In this document: in pieces, positions 42,973-51,973 of the stretch | How the letters are laid out: every line of letters starts with the position of its first letter | Position numbering within the stretch: the stretch's first letter is position 1 | NCBI RefSeq assembly: GCF_014207375.1 | Contig: NZ_JACHEE010000005.1 | Span: 186,001-250,000, forward strand | Direction of reading: 5' to 3' | DNA from: Arthrobacter sp. AZCC_0090 | GTDB taxonomy: Bacteria; Actinomycetota; Actinomycetes; Actinomycetales; Micrococcaceae | Length of the DNA: 64,000 bases | Program-made: the position numbers and the translations under genes | The notes under the pieces: model-generated | Told to the model about the DNA's origin: nothing | Databases searched by the model: none | Seen by the model: only the letters and a program-made list of their open reading frames with translations

Positions 42973-44325
42973 ATGACACAGAACACCGTCGCCGCTCCCG
43001 ACGCACCGCTTAAGACCGCCCAGCTCGATCGCGAAGAAACCATCTCCCGCGACGAGCTCGAGGCCTTGCAGCTCAGCCGCCTCCAGCACACCGTGGCCTA
43101 CGCCTACGATCGGGTGCCGCTCTACAAGCGCAAGTTCGACGACGCCGGCGTCCACCCCACCGATCTCCGCGAGCTGTCCGATCTTGGCAAGTTCCCGTAC
43201 ACCACCAAGGAAGACCTTCGCCAGGAATACCCTTTCGGCATGTTCGCCGTGCCGCAGAACGAAGTAGCCCGCGTTCACGCCAGCTCCGGCACCACAGGCC
43301 GGCCGACCGTCGTCGGGTACACCAAAAACGACCTCGCCAACTGGGCAACCTTGGTGGCGCGTTCGCTGCGCGCCTCCGGAGTCCGCCCGGGCATGAAGGT
43401 CCACAACGCGTACGGCTACGGCCTTTTCACCGGCGGCCTGGGTGCCCACGCGGGTGCCGAAGCATTGGGGTGCACTGTCATCCCGATGTCCGGCGGCCAG
43501 ACCGAACGCCAGATCCAGCTGATCCAGGACTTCCAGCCGGACGCCATCCTGGCAACTCCCACTTACCTGCTCACCATCGCCGACGCGATGGCGCACATGG
43601 GTGTCGATCCGGCGTCGACCTCGCTCAAGTACGCGGTACTCGGAGCCGAACCGTGGACCGAGGAAATGCGCCACGAGCTCGAAACCACCATGAACATCAA
43701 AGCGTGTGACATCTACGGGCTCTCCGAGGTCATGGGCCCGGGCGTTGCGGGCGAGGCCGTGGAGACCCAGGACGGCTGCCACATCTGGGAGGACCACTTC
43801 CGCCCGGAGATCATCGACCCGTTCGACCCCTCCCGCGGGGTAAGCGCCGTACTGGCCGACGGCGAGCCGGGCGAACTCGTCTTCACCTCACTGACCAAGG
43901 AAGCGCTGCCGATCATCCGGTACCGCACCAAGGACCTCACCCGCCTGCTGCCCGGCACGGCCCGCCCCGCCCACCGCCGCATGGGCCGCATCACCGGCCG
44001 CAGCGACGACATGATCATCCTGCGCGGCGTGAACCTCTTCCCCTCGCAGATCGAGGAAATCGCCCTGCGCATCCCCGAGCTCAGCCCGCATTTCCAGCTC
44101 GAACTCACCCGCCCTGAGGGCAAGCGCATGGACTCGCTGACGGTCAAGATTGAGCGTCGCGAGAACGTTTCCATCGAGGCGGGTACGACGGCGGCACACG
44201 CCTTGCGCGAGCAGATCAAGATCCATGTGGGTTCTTCGTGCGTGGTGGACGTCGTCGAGCCGGGTTCGCTCGAGCGTTCCAACGGCAAGCTGCGCCGCGT
44301 CTACGACATGCGACCCAAGAGGTAA
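42973..44325 (+). CDS. paaK: Phenylacetate-CoA ligase PaaK
   Basis: The 450-residue adenylate-forming ligase catalyses the first pathway step, ATP-dependent activation of phenylacetate. It shows the P-loop HASSGTTGRPTVVGYTKNDL, the EPWTEEMR segment, DIYGLSEVMGPGVA and the C-terminal GRITGRSDDMIILRGVNLFP. Start ATG 42973 has GGAAG just upstream. Confidence 0.95.
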   Translation: MTQNTVAAPDAPLKTAQLDREETISRDELEALQLSRLQHTVAYAYDRVPLYKRKFDDAGVHPTDLRELSDLGKFPYTTKEDLRQEYPFGMFAVPQNEVARVHASSGTTGRPTVVGYTKNDLANWATLVARSLRASGVRPGMKVHNAYGYGLFTGGLGAHAGAEALGCTVIPMSGGQTERQIQLIQDFQPDAILATPTYLLTIADAMAHMGVDPASTSLKYAVLGAEPWTEEMRHELETTMNIKACDIYGLSEVMGPGVAGEAVETQDGCHIWEDHFRPEIIDPFDPSRGVSAVLADGEPGELVFTSLTKEALPIIRYRTKDLTRLLPGTARPAHRRMGRITGRSDDMIILRGVNLFPSQIEEIALRIPELSPHFQLELTRPEGKRMDSLTVKIERRENVSIEAGTTAAHALREQIKIHVGSSCVVDVVEPGSLERSNGKLRRVYDMRPKR

Positions 44326-44346
44326 CCTGACCCGGCGCGTGCACGA

Positions 44347-44368
44347 ATCAACCGACCGTTCATGAGAA
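44347..44368 (+). promoter_or_regulatory. PaaR-type operator at the paaR start
   Basis: ACCGACCGTTCATG at 44351-44364 keeps the left half of the paa operator and ends two bases before the start codon of the TetR gene at 44370, consistent with autorepression. Confidence 0.65.
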
Positions 44369-44369
44369 A

Positions 44370-44981
44370 ATGGCCAGCATGCCTAGCGAAACAGCAACCA
44401 AGCGGGGACGCCCCGGATACGACCAGCAATCAGTGCTGCTCATCGCCGTCGACGTCTTCAACCGCCATGGCTACGACGCCACGTCCATGGGCATCCTGGC
44501 CGAAAACCTCGGGATCTCAAAGTCGGCCATCTACCACCACGTTCCGTCCAAGGGCGACCTCCTGAAGCTCGCCCTAGAGCACGCGCTGGGTGGGCTCGAG
44601 GCCATCCTGGAACAGCCCCAGGCTGTTACCGGGGCGGCCGACGCACGCCTGGAATTCGTGCTGCGGCAGACCATCGCCGTGCTGGTGGACCGGCTTCCGT
44701 TCGTCACGCTGCTCCTACGGCTGCGGGGCAACACTGAGATCGAGCGCGATGCCCTGGAACGGCGTCGTGCTTTCGACCACAAGGTGGCTGCGCTGATTTC
44801 CGCCGCCCGCGAAGAAGGCACGCTGCGCCAGGACATCGACCCCCGCACCGTAACCCGGCTGCTGTTCGGCACCATCAACTCGATCGTGGAGTGGTACAAA
44901 CCGGGCGGCTCGCTCTCCCCGCAGCGCCTCGCCGACGACGTCATCACCATGGCCTTCGACGGACTGCACGCCCCGGCGTAG
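44370..44981 (+). CDS. paaR: TetR family regulator, probable PaaR
   Basis: The 203-residue TetR protein has an N-terminal HTH (VFNRHGYDATSMGILAENLG then ISKSAIYHHVPSKGDLLKLA) and a ligand-binding C-terminal half of the TetR_C_33-like type. It sits directly after paaK with an operator overlapping its promoter. TetR-type PaaR represses phenylacetate genes and is released by phenylacetyl-CoA in actinobacteria and Thermus; the five matching sites in this window support the same role. Confidence 0.88.
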   Translation: MASMPSETATKRGRPGYDQQSVLLIAVDVFNRHGYDATSMGILAENLGISKSAIYHHVPSKGDLLKLALEHALGGLEAILEQPQAVTGAADARLEFVLRQTIAVLVDRLPFVTLLLRLRGNTEIERDALERRRAFDHKVAALISAAREEGTLRQDIDPRTVTRLLFGTINSIVEWYKPGGSLSPQRLADDVITMAFDGLHAPA

Positions 44982-45090
44982 GACCGTTCTTACTCGTTCC
45001 CGGCCGCTCCCCCGTCCCGCACCCCTTTGTCGCCCTGGTCCCGCGACGCTCTTGTCCCCTTTGTCGCCCTGGTCCCCCTCGTCCCCCCGA

Positions 45091-45135
45091 CGCTCGCTCA
45101 CATATATGGGTGTTTTTAGAAACGCTCGCTCACTT
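45091..45135. repeat. Two ACGCTCGCTCAC elements 32 bp apart
   Basis: Cores near 45091 and 45123, separated by exactly 32 bases, are followed by CATATATGGG and TTATGTGGCC spacers like those of the array at 30012. The position is between convergent paaR and the VOC gene. Confidence 0.8.
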
Positions 45136-45148
45136 ATGTGGCCGAATG

Positions 45149-45186
45149 GCAGAATGCTCCTTCACTAAAGTGAAGGAGCATTCTGC
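45149..45186. terminator. Perfect 18-bp hairpin, bidirectional terminator
   Basis: GCAGAATGCTCCTTCACT and its complement flank a two-base AA loop. It lies between convergent paaR and VOC genes directly after the repeat pair. It is less GC-rich than the other hairpins of the window. Confidence 0.75.
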
Positions 45187-45212
45187 GTTGTGCTTGTTGG
45201 TGGTGCAGCTGT

Positions 45213-45620
45213 TCAGAGCTGATATTCGGCCTGGATGCCCAAGCTTTCGTGGACGCAGAGGACGTTGTTTTCCGAGTCCATGAACCAGGCGCACCTATCG
45301 GCGTCAGTCGTACAAATGTGGTGTTCGGTCTTGAGATCCGGGAGGTCGTAATCCCGGAATTCGACGCCGCTCGCCTCCATTTCCTCGACTGTCCGCTCAA
45401 TGTCACTGACTTCAAAGGAAAGGGCAGTGTGCGATGAGTGCATGCCGTCCTTGATAGGCATCAACTGCAGCATGGGGCCACCGTCGATGCCAAACAAATC
45501 ATTTCCATCCCATGTCATGCCGCGATGCGGGAGGCCGAGTTTCTCCGCATAAAAGCTGCGGGCTCGATCTACGTCGTCGACGGGCAAGACGGTTGTGGCT
45601 GTTCTGAGTGCTAGGTTCAC
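45213..45620 (-). CDS. VOC (glyoxalase/bleomycin-resistance) family protein
   Basis: The 135-residue single-domain protein starts TATTVLPVDDVDRARSFYAE, with KLGLPHRGMTW, a mid HTALSFEVSDIERTVEEM repeat half and a C-terminal WFMDSENNVLCVHE glutamate. GTG 45620 is chosen because GGAGG is seven bases upstream; longer frames have no ribosome site. Substrate is unknown. Confidence 0.85.
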   Translation of the reverse strand: MNLALRTATTVLPVDDVDRARSFYAEKLGLPHRGMTWDGNDLFGIDGGPMLQLMPIKDGMHSSHTALSFEVSDIERTVEEMEASGVEFRDYDLPDLKTEHHICTTDADRCAWFMDSENNVLCVHESLGIQAEYQL

Positions 45621-45828
45621 TTCGCCACCTCCTACGCAGAAAATCTTACGCCCGGCGGCGTGGGAAAGACCTTGTGAGCGAGCATTGGCTAGACCGTTGT
45701 CAGGACGACGACGTCGGCCTACGATGTGCACAGCCCCCTCGCGGGGGAACAACTCCGGGACCTTCCCTCAACGGGTGATGGGAGCACCTTAGGAGGCCCG
45801 CGTCCTGGCATCACGGGACGGGAAGACA

Positions 45829-46149
45829 ATGACCAAATATCTATTCGAAGCAAACTACGTCGGCGACGGAATCACAGGCCTGTTGCGCGAGGGCGGTACC
45901 AAACGCCGCGATGCTGTGGTCGATGCACTCAAATCCGTAGACGGATCGCTCGAATGTTTCTACTACGCTTTCGGGGAGACCGACGTCATCGGGGTCTTCG
46001 AGATCCCGGATGCGGCTAGCGCTGCTGCACTCTCCCTTATGATCAATGCGACAGGCGCAGTGCGCCTGCATTTGAAGCCGCTCATGACGGTTGAGGATCT
46101 CGACGAAGCTGCCAAGAAGACCCCGACATACCGCGCCCCGGGGCAATAG
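45829..46149 (+). CDS. GYD domain-containing protein
   Basis: The 106-residue protein matches the GYD family (YLFEANYVGDGITGLLREGG ... FYYAFGETDVIGVFEIPDAA ... LMINATGAVRLHLKPLMTVE). Family function is unknown; members are small ferredoxin-like-fold proteins. It is monocistronic with a hairpin downstream. Confidence 0.78.
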   Translation: MTKYLFEANYVGDGITGLLREGGTKRRDAVVDALKSVDGSLECFYYAFGETDVIGVFEIPDAASAAALSLMINATGAVRLHLKPLMTVEDLDEAAKKTPTYRAPGQ

Positions 46150-46159
46150 AACTCCTCAA

Positions 46160-46197
46160 ACACGGAACGCTCCCCAGTGATGGGGGATGTTCCGTGT
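46160..46197 (+). terminator. Hairpin terminator of the GYD gene
   Basis: CACGGAACGCTCCCC pairs with GGGGGATGTTCCGTG (one mismatch and a short loop) about 10 bases after the stop. Confidence 0.65.
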
Positions 46198-46206
46198 GCA
46201 GTACAC

Positions 46207-46286
46207 AAGTGAGCGAGCGTCCGGCCAAACACCCACACAAGTGAGCGAGCGTCCGGCCAAACACCGACATAAGTGAGCGAGCGTCG
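46207..46286. repeat. Three GTGAGCGAGCGT elements, exact 32-bp period
   Basis: Cores at 46209, 46241 and 46273 have spacers CCGGCCAAACACC plus a few variable bases. The array is between convergent GYD and paaZ 3' ends, the same setting as the array at 31322. Confidence 0.9.
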
Positions 46287-46307
46287 GAAGGGAGAGAAGG
46301 GCGAGGG

Positions 46308-48410
46308 TTATTTCTCCACGAGGGTCAGGACGTCGTAGGTGGCTACGATCTCGTCGTTCTGGTTGGTCAGCACGACGTCCCAGGCTACTTCGCCGTATTC
46401 GTCGGTTTCGCGCGGCGTGATCTTCTTGGCCGTGAGCGTGACGCGGATCGAATCCCCTGCGGCCACGGGAGTGATGAAGCGCAGGTTCTCCAGGCCGTAG
46501 TTCGCGAGGACTGGTCCGGGCTCGGGCGAGACGAATAGCCCGGCGGCCCAGCTCAGCAACAAGTACCCGTGCGCCACGATTCCCGGGAAGAACGGGTTGG
46601 CTTCGGCCGCTTCCTGGTTGGTGTGGGCGTAAAAGGTGTCGCCGGTGGAGTTGGCGAAGGCGGTGATGTCATCCAGGGTGACCTGCCGCAGATCGGACCG
46701 CACGGCGTCGCCGATCCGCAGCGTCTCCAAGGATTTCCGGAAGGGGTGAGTTCCTTCCGTCTCCGACGTAAAGTTGCGGTCCGCGCCAGCGTGCCAGACC
46801 CCCGTCACAGCGGTGAGCATGTTCGGCGAACCTTGGATGGCGGTGCGCTGCATGTGGTGCATCACCGAGCGGATACCACCGAGCTCTTCACCACCACCGG
46901 CTCGCCCGGGTCCCCCGTGGACCAAGTGCGGAACAGGCGAACCATGCCCGGTTGACGACCGGGCATCCTCGCGGTTGAGCATCAGGACACGGCCGTGGTG
47001 CGCCGCGATTCCGGTCACTAATTCCCGGGCAACAGCATGATCGTTGGTGCATACGGAGGCCACGAGGGAGCCGCCACCGCGGGCGGCGAGACGGACGGCG
47101 TCGTCGAGATCCGAGTACCCGATCACGGACGATACCGGGCCGAAGGCCTCGAGTGAGTGGACGGCTTCCGAGTCCCCGTCGGCCCAGCTCAGGACGACGG
47201 GCGACATGAAGGCGCCGTCGTCCACGACGCCAACCGTGCCGTCGAGCGAGGTGACCGACGGCGAATCGAGCGTCCCGTACGCGAGCTCGCCACCGGCGTC
47301 GAGCATGGACTGCACTGCCGCGCGGACGTCGGCCAACTGTTCAAGCGACGCGAGGGCGCCCATTGTGACGCCCTCGGCGCGGGGGTCGCCCAGCACAACG
47401 CGCTCGTCCACCCGCGCGCCGATGGCGGAGACGACGTCGGACACCAAGCTTTGCGGCACGATGGTGCGGCGGATCGAGGTGCACTTTTGCCCGGCCTTGA
47501 CCGTCATTTCGGTGACGACCGATTTGATGAACGCGTCGAACTCGGGCGTGCCGGGCACGGCGTCGGGCCCGAGGATGGCGGCGTTGAGTGAGTCGGTTTC
47601 CGAGGTGAAGCGGACGCCGCCCTGGACCACGTTGATGTGCGACTTCAGCGAGTTGGCGGTGGAGGCGGATCCGGTGAAGGCGAGAATGTCGCGGTAGTCG
47701 AGGTGGTCCAGCAGGTTGCGGGCGGATCCCGAGATGAGCTGCAGCGAGCCTTCCGGCAGGATGCCCGACTCCACAATTGCCTTAACCACGACGGCGGCAA
47801 CGTAACCGGTAGGGGTGGCCGGCTTGACGATGGTGGGGACGCCGGCGATGAACGCGGGCGCAAATTTCTCGAGCATGCCCCACACGGGGAAGTTGAAGGC
47901 GTTGATCTGCGCGGCGACGCCCGGGATGCGGGTGTAGATGTGCTCGCCTGCGAAGGAACCGTCCCTGGAAAGGATTTCCATGGGCCCGTCCACTACAACC
48001 TGCGAGTTCGGCAGTTCGCGGCGGCCCTTGGAACCGAAGGTGAAGAGCACGCCAATGCCGCCGTCGATGTCCACCATCGAGTCGATCTTGGTGGCGCCGG
48101 TTTTGAACGACGAAGTGTAGAACTCCTCGCGGCGGCCGTTGAGGTACTGGGCCAGTTCTTTGAGTTTGAGGGCGCGCTGGTGGAAGGTGAGTTTGCCGAG
48201 CTCGCGCTGGCCCACCGTGCGGCCGTAGTTCACGACGCCGGCAAGGTCCAGCCCGTCGGTATTCACTGTTGCGAGGATCTCGCCGGTGCTGGCGTCGCGG
48301 ACGGGCACGCCGGCTTTGGCATCGTTCCCCGGGGCCCACCAGTGTCCTTGGACGAAACTGGGCACGGTTTCAACAGCTGTGGCTTCCGGAGCGACTGCGG
48401 TACTGGTCAT
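46308..48410 (-). CDS. paaZ: Bifunctional oxepin-CoA hydrolase / 3-oxo-5,6-dehydrosuberyl-CoA semialdehyde dehydrogenase PaaZ
   Basis: The 700-residue fusion has an N-terminal aldehyde dehydrogenase domain (INAFNFPVWGMLEKFAPAFI, catalytic Cys in TVKAGQKCTSIRR) and a C-terminal MaoC-type hydratase domain (DDITAFANSTGDTFYAHTNQ ... GIVAHGYLLLSWAAGLF). It opens the oxepin ring and oxidises the resulting aldehyde. ATG 48410 is chosen over an open upstream extension that would cross the operator. It stands alone, apart from the other paa blocks, but with the best operator match of all. Confidence 0.95.
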   Translation of the reverse strand: MTSTAVAPEATAVETVPSFVQGHWWAPGNDAKAGVPVRDASTGEILATVNTDGLDLAGVVNYGRTVGQRELGKLTFHQRALKLKELAQYLNGRREEFYTSSFKTGATKIDSMVDIDGGIGVLFTFGSKGRRELPNSQVVVDGPMEILSRDGSFAGEHIYTRIPGVAAQINAFNFPVWGMLEKFAPAFIAGVPTIVKPATPTGYVAAVVVKAIVESGILPEGSLQLISGSARNLLDHLDYRDILAFTGSASTANSLKSHINVVQGGVRFTSETDSLNAAILGPDAVPGTPEFDAFIKSVVTEMTVKAGQKCTSIRRTIVPQSLVSDVVSAIGARVDERVVLGDPRAEGVTMGALASLEQLADVRAAVQSMLDAGGELAYGTLDSPSVTSLDGTVGVVDDGAFMSPVVLSWADGDSEAVHSLEAFGPVSSVIGYSDLDDAVRLAARGGGSLVASVCTNDHAVARELVTGIAAHHGRVLMLNREDARSSTGHGSPVPHLVHGGPGRAGGGEELGGIRSVMHHMQRTAIQGSPNMLTAVTGVWHAGADRNFTSETEGTHPFRKSLETLRIGDAVRSDLRQVTLDDITAFANSTGDTFYAHTNQEAAEANPFFPGIVAHGYLLLSWAAGLFVSPEPGPVLANYGLENLRFITPVAAGDSIRVTLTAKKITPRETDEYGEVAWDVVLTNQNDEIVATYDVLTLVEK

Positions 48411-48465
48411 CGTCGACGGGTCCTTCCAAGGCACGGGCACGAAATGGACTGAACGGCCGCAAATT

Positions 48466-48487
48466 ACTGACCGGCCGTTCGGTAATA
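48466..48487 (+). promoter_or_regulatory. PaaR-type operator upstream of paaZ
   Basis: ACTGACCGGCCGTTCGGTAA at 48466-48485 matches every fixed position of the PaaR pattern known from Corynebacterium in this stretch. It lies 55 bases before the paaZ start. Confidence 0.85.
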
Positions 48488-48651
48488 TTCCCAGAATACA
48501 TGAGAGCCCGGATCTGCACACTAGATGTCTCCCCGGGCTGCGCCCTTCCTGACCCTCTTTGACGCGTTTTCGCCCCAGATTAACGCGACTCGCCGTGTCG
48601 CAAGCGCTTTCCGAATTCAAAGAAGGTCACGACGGCGCGTGGCCGCGTCCG

Positions 48652-49374
48652 TTAGTCCGCCCGACTCCCGAGCTTGGTGCAGATGGCAGCGACTTCCGCC
48701 TTGGAGACGCCGTTCGCGGCCAGGAAAGCCGCGGTATCCAGGGAATGAGCGAACTCGAGAAGGCTCACGCTGCGGGACGCCAGCATCGCTTCAAGCGCAT
48801 CCTTTTCCAGATAGGCGTCGTGGGCATGAGGGGCCCGGTGGTAGCGGTGGCGTTCATTGATTCCACGCATCCCCTGCTGGTAACCGCGGACGATTTCCTC
48901 GTCGCTGGCCCCGGCCAGGTTCTGCAGCATCACAGCGATGACTCCGCTGCGGTCCCGCCCTGCCGCGCAATGCAACACCACCCCGCCCCTTGCTGCGGCG
49001 ATGGCCTTGAAGACCGCGGCTATGTTGTCCGAGAAGAGCCGCAGATAATCGGCGTAGTGCGCAGGGTCTTTGAGGTACGGGCCGAAGATCGCGGTGAAAT
49101 CTTCGTTTGACGGATCCTCAGTAGGGCAATGGGCGATGTCGAAGCGCGAGGTCGCTTCCCCGGATACCTCCGGATCGACTTCCCGTGGCTGCTGCTCACG
49201 CGAGGTCCGCAAGTCGATCACTGTGCGGATGCCGGCGTCGTACATTTGCTGCCAACCAGCTTCGGTGAGCCATTCCCGCCGGCCCATCCGGTACACACTC
49301 CCCGCGACGCGCCAGGCGTTCACCGCGCCGTCCCAATGAACGGACTGCGTGGAAGTGGTTGTGATCCCATCCAT
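48652..49374 (-). CDS. Tyrosine/lipid phosphatase, Y_phosphatase3 family
   Basis: The 240-residue protein has the P-loop VVLHCAAGRDRSGVIAVML (C-X5-R) and an N-terminal segment RVAGSVYRMGRREWLTEAGW followed by TVIDLRTSREQQ, typical of the MptpB-like dual-specificity class. Substrate is unknown. It precedes paaZ on the same strand with a 241-bp gap containing the paa operator, so it is not part of that operon. Confidence 0.87.
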   Translation of the reverse strand: MDGITTTSTQSVHWDGAVNAWRVAGSVYRMGRREWLTEAGWQQMYDAGIRTVIDLRTSREQQPREVDPEVSGEATSRFDIAHCPTEDPSNEDFTAIFGPYLKDPAHYADYLRLFSDNIAAVFKAIAAARGGVVLHCAAGRDRSGVIAVMLQNLAGASDEEIVRGYQQGMRGINERHRYHRAPHAHDAYLEKDALEAMLASRSVSLLEFAHSLDTAAFLAANGVSKAEVAAICTKLGSRAD

Positions 49375-49404
49375 ACGGGACAGCTAACCACACTTGCGGT
49401 CGGC

Positions 49405-49455
49405 ATACGTGAGTGAGCGTCGGCTCAGAAGGCCGACATATGTGAGTGGGGGTCG
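49405..49455. repeat. Degenerate pair of the GTGAG(C/T)GAGCGT element
   Basis: Copies at 49409 and 49442 are 33 bases apart and preceded by ATAC and ATAT. It resembles the exact arrays elsewhere but has decayed. It lies in the divergent region before the LacI gene. Confidence 0.5.
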
Positions 49456-49495
49456 GGTCTTGCGTCCCCGACGTGACTTATGTCATACTTTTTCT

Positions 49496-49520
49496 CGATA
49501 CGCATCGACGATGCGTATCG
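49496..49520. promoter_or_regulatory. LacI-type operator upstream of the lacI-family gene
   Basis: CGATACGCATCG and CGATGCGTATCG form an inverted repeat meeting at 49508. The same TCGATACGCATCGA half-palindrome recurs before the sugar-binding protein gene. It lies about 60 bases before the regulator start, so autoregulation is likely. Confidence 0.8.
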
Positions 49521-49578
49521 ACGAGACAGAACCGTACATCCGACCAAGAACACCGGACCCGGCGAGGAGGCCTGGAAC

Positions 49579-50601
49579 GTGCCCACCAGCAAGGATGTCG
49601 CCCAGGCGGCTGGCGTAGCCCAAAGCACTGTTTCGTATGTGCTCAGCGGCAAGCGGCCGATTTCCGAGAAGACCCGGAAAAAGGTCGAGGCCGCCATCGA
49701 GCAACTCACCTACCAGCCAAACGCCGGGGCCAGAGCCTTGGCAAGCCGCAAAACCCGGGTCATCGGCCTGGTCATCCCGTTCATCCCCGAGCTCCACATG
49801 GCATCGATCATGGAGTTTGTTTCCGTCATCGCCAGCACGGCCCGGCAATATGACCATGACATCCTTTTGGTCACCGAGGACGAAGGCGCCGCGGGGCTCC
49901 AGCGCGTTGTGGGCCAGCAGATCTGCGACGGGCTGATCCTCATGCAGGTCGAAGGCGAAGACGAGCGCCTACCGGTAGCCCGCAGCCTCAAGGTCCCGGT
50001 GGTCCTGATTGGCATCCCCCGCGATCCGTCCGGGTTAGTCTGCATCGACGCCGACTTCGAAATGGCCGGCGAGCAGTGCGTCCGGGATCTCGCCGCGGCA
50101 GGGCATTCCGTGGTCACTGTGATCGACTGGCAACAAGAAGTGGTGGACCGGCATGTGAACTACGTCGACCGCTTCATGCATGGCACGGATGTCGCAGCCA
50201 CTGAACTCGGGGTCAAAGTCCTGCACCTCCCCGGCGGAACAAACCGAGAGATCCTCGCGGATTCCGTGGACAAGGGACTGGCCCAGACCACCGGAGTACC
50301 CGCATTCATTGCCCCCGACGGCACGGTCCAGGATATTCTGCGCCGCATCCTGAGCAGCCGCGGCTTGACCCCCGGCCTGGATGTTTCCGTTATCGGAAGC
50401 GCCTCCCCCACCCTTGCCGAGCTCCAGCCCATTCCGCTTTCCACCATCGATCTGCGGCCAGGGGAAGTATCCCGCCGCGCAGTCAAAATCATGTGCCAAC
50501 TCCTCGAAGCTGACTCCCTGGGACCACACGAATCCTTGGAGTTGGTGCCCACGGTCATCACGCACCGTTCCAGCACGCTCCGCCCACCCCACGGCGCGTA
50601 A
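49579..50601 (+). CDS. LacI family transcriptional regulator
   Basis: The 340-residue regulator has the N-terminal HTH/hinge SKDVAQAAGVAQSTVSYVLS then PNAGARALASRKTRVIGLVI, and a periplasmic-binding-like effector domain. GTG 49579 is chosen: GAGGAGG lies eight bases upstream. It precedes a thu-like sugar operon on the same strand, and matching palindromes precede both. It presumably represses sugar uptake until the sugar or a derivative binds. Confidence 0.92.
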   Translation: MPTSKDVAQAAGVAQSTVSYVLSGKRPISEKTRKKVEAAIEQLTYQPNAGARALASRKTRVIGLVIPFIPELHMASIMEFVSVIASTARQYDHDILLVTEDEGAAGLQRVVGQQICDGLILMQVEGEDERLPVARSLKVPVVLIGIPRDPSGLVCIDADFEMAGEQCVRDLAAAGHSVVTVIDWQQEVVDRHVNYVDRFMHGTDVAATELGVKVLHLPGGTNREILADSVDKGLAQTTGVPAFIAPDGTVQDILRRILSSRGLTPGLDVSVIGSASPTLAELQPIPLSTIDLRPGEVSRRAVKIMCQLLEADSLGPHESLELVPTVITHRSSTLRPPHGA

Positions 50602-50662
50602 GCACACCACCGGCCAATCACCCGAACTCCTTTCGTTTCACAGACCTTTCGTTTCACCATCG

Positions 50663-50677
50663 TCGATACGCATCGAT
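50663..50677. promoter_or_regulatory. LacI-type operator upstream of the sugar ABC operon
   Basis: TCGATACGCATCGAT lies 51 bases before the binding-protein start and is the same sequence as in the regulator's own promoter. Confidence 0.78.
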
Positions 50678-50727
50678 AAATTTCGCAAACCCAATATTCC
50701 CTTCTTCCACCAACAAAGGAACAGACA

Positions 50728-51963
50728 ATGAAGTCAGCTATCAGGACACGCCGCCCGCTCGCCCTGGCCGTGGCAGCATTGGTCGGCATCCCGCTTGCCA
50801 TCTCCGGCTGCGGCACCACCGCCTCCACCTCCTCCGCGGAAGCCGTGAAGGAAATCTCCGTGATGGACTACTACAACAACGAGCCGGACAAATCCTTCAT
50901 CGGCGACGCCCTGACCGCGTGCGGCACCAAGGCAGGCGTCACCATCAAGCGCGAAACCGTGCCGGGCAAATCGTTGATTTCCAAGGTGCTCCAGCAGTCC
51001 TCGTCCAAGACGCTCCCGGACGTGCTCATGCTCGACAATCCGGACCTGCAGCAGATCGCCGCCACGGGAGCCCTGGCACGCCTGAGCGATTTCAACATCA
51101 GCACCGCCGATTTCGCGCCGGGAGTGCTGAGCGCCGGCACCTACAAGGACAAGGTGTACGGGCTGGCCCCCACCGTTAACACCATCGCACTCTTCTACAA
51201 CAAGGACATCCTGGCCAAGGCCGGAGTCACACCGCCCACCACCTGGGACGAGCTGAAGGCCGCAGCCACCAAGCTCACCTCGGGTGAACAATACGGCCTG
51301 GCCTTTAACGCCAACCCCACCTATGAAGGCACATGGCAGTTCCTTCCGGTCATGTGGTCCAACGGTGGCGACGAGAAGAACATCGATACCCCCGAGACCG
51401 CCCAGGCCCTTCAGCTCTGGACCGACCTGGTCAAGGACGGATCCGTATCCTCCTCCGCCCTGAACTGGACCCAAGCAGACGTCAAGGACCAGTTCATGGC
51501 CGGCAAGGCAGCCATGATGGTCAATGGACCGTGGCAGATTCCGGCCCTCGACAAGAAGACCACGCTGCAGTATGGCGTCGTGAAGATTCCGGTCCGCGAC
51601 TCCAGCCAGACGGCAGTCGCCCCGCTTGGCGGCGAGGTATGGACAGTTCCGCAGACAGGGAGCAAAGCCCGACAGGCCAAGGCCGCTGAAGTAGTGGCTT
51701 GCATGAACAGCGACGAGAACCAACTGGGCATGGCCAAAGTCCGCAACACCATCCCCTCCAAGACCTCGTTGGCAGCGAAGTTCGCCACCGACAACCCCAA
51801 GCTCGCCACGTTCACCGATCTCATCAAGACCGCCCGGGCCCGAACCGGCGAGCTCGGAGAAGGTTGGCCGGCACAGGCTACCAAGATCTACACCGCCATC
51901 CAGACTGCGCTGACTGGCAAAGCCTCCCCTGCCGACGCCCTGAAGCAAGCCCAAGGCCAGTAA
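50728..51963 (+). CDS. Sugar ABC transporter substrate-binding lipoprotein
   Basis: The 411-residue lipoprotein has a signal peptide ending in lipobox LAISGCGTT, so it is lipid-anchored at the Cys. The fold is the MalE/family-1 solute-binding type: ISVMDYYNNEPDKSF, GLAPTVNTIALFYNKDILAK, and FMAGKAAMMVNGPW in the second lobe. It captures a sugar outside the cell for the two permeases that follow. The sugar may be trehalose or a related disaccharide, judged from the thuA-like gene downstream; this is inference. Confidence 0.9.
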   Translation: MKSAIRTRRPLALAVAALVGIPLAISGCGTTASTSSAEAVKEISVMDYYNNEPDKSFIGDALTACGTKAGVTIKRETVPGKSLISKVLQQSSSKTLPDVLMLDNPDLQQIAATGALARLSDFNISTADFAPGVLSAGTYKDKVYGLAPTVNTIALFYNKDILAKAGVTPPTTWDELKAAATKLTSGEQYGLAFNANPTYEGTWQFLPVMWSNGGDEKNIDTPETAQALQLWTDLVKDGSVSSSALNWTQADVKDQFMAGKAAMMVNGPWQIPALDKKTTLQYGVVKIPVRDSSQTAVAPLGGEVWTVPQTGSKARQAKAAEVVACMNSDENQLGMAKVRNTIPSKTSLAAKFATDNPKLATFTDLIKTARARTGELGEGWPAQATKIYTAIQTALTGKASPADALKQAQGQ

Positions 51964-51973
51964 GCAGTTGGAC

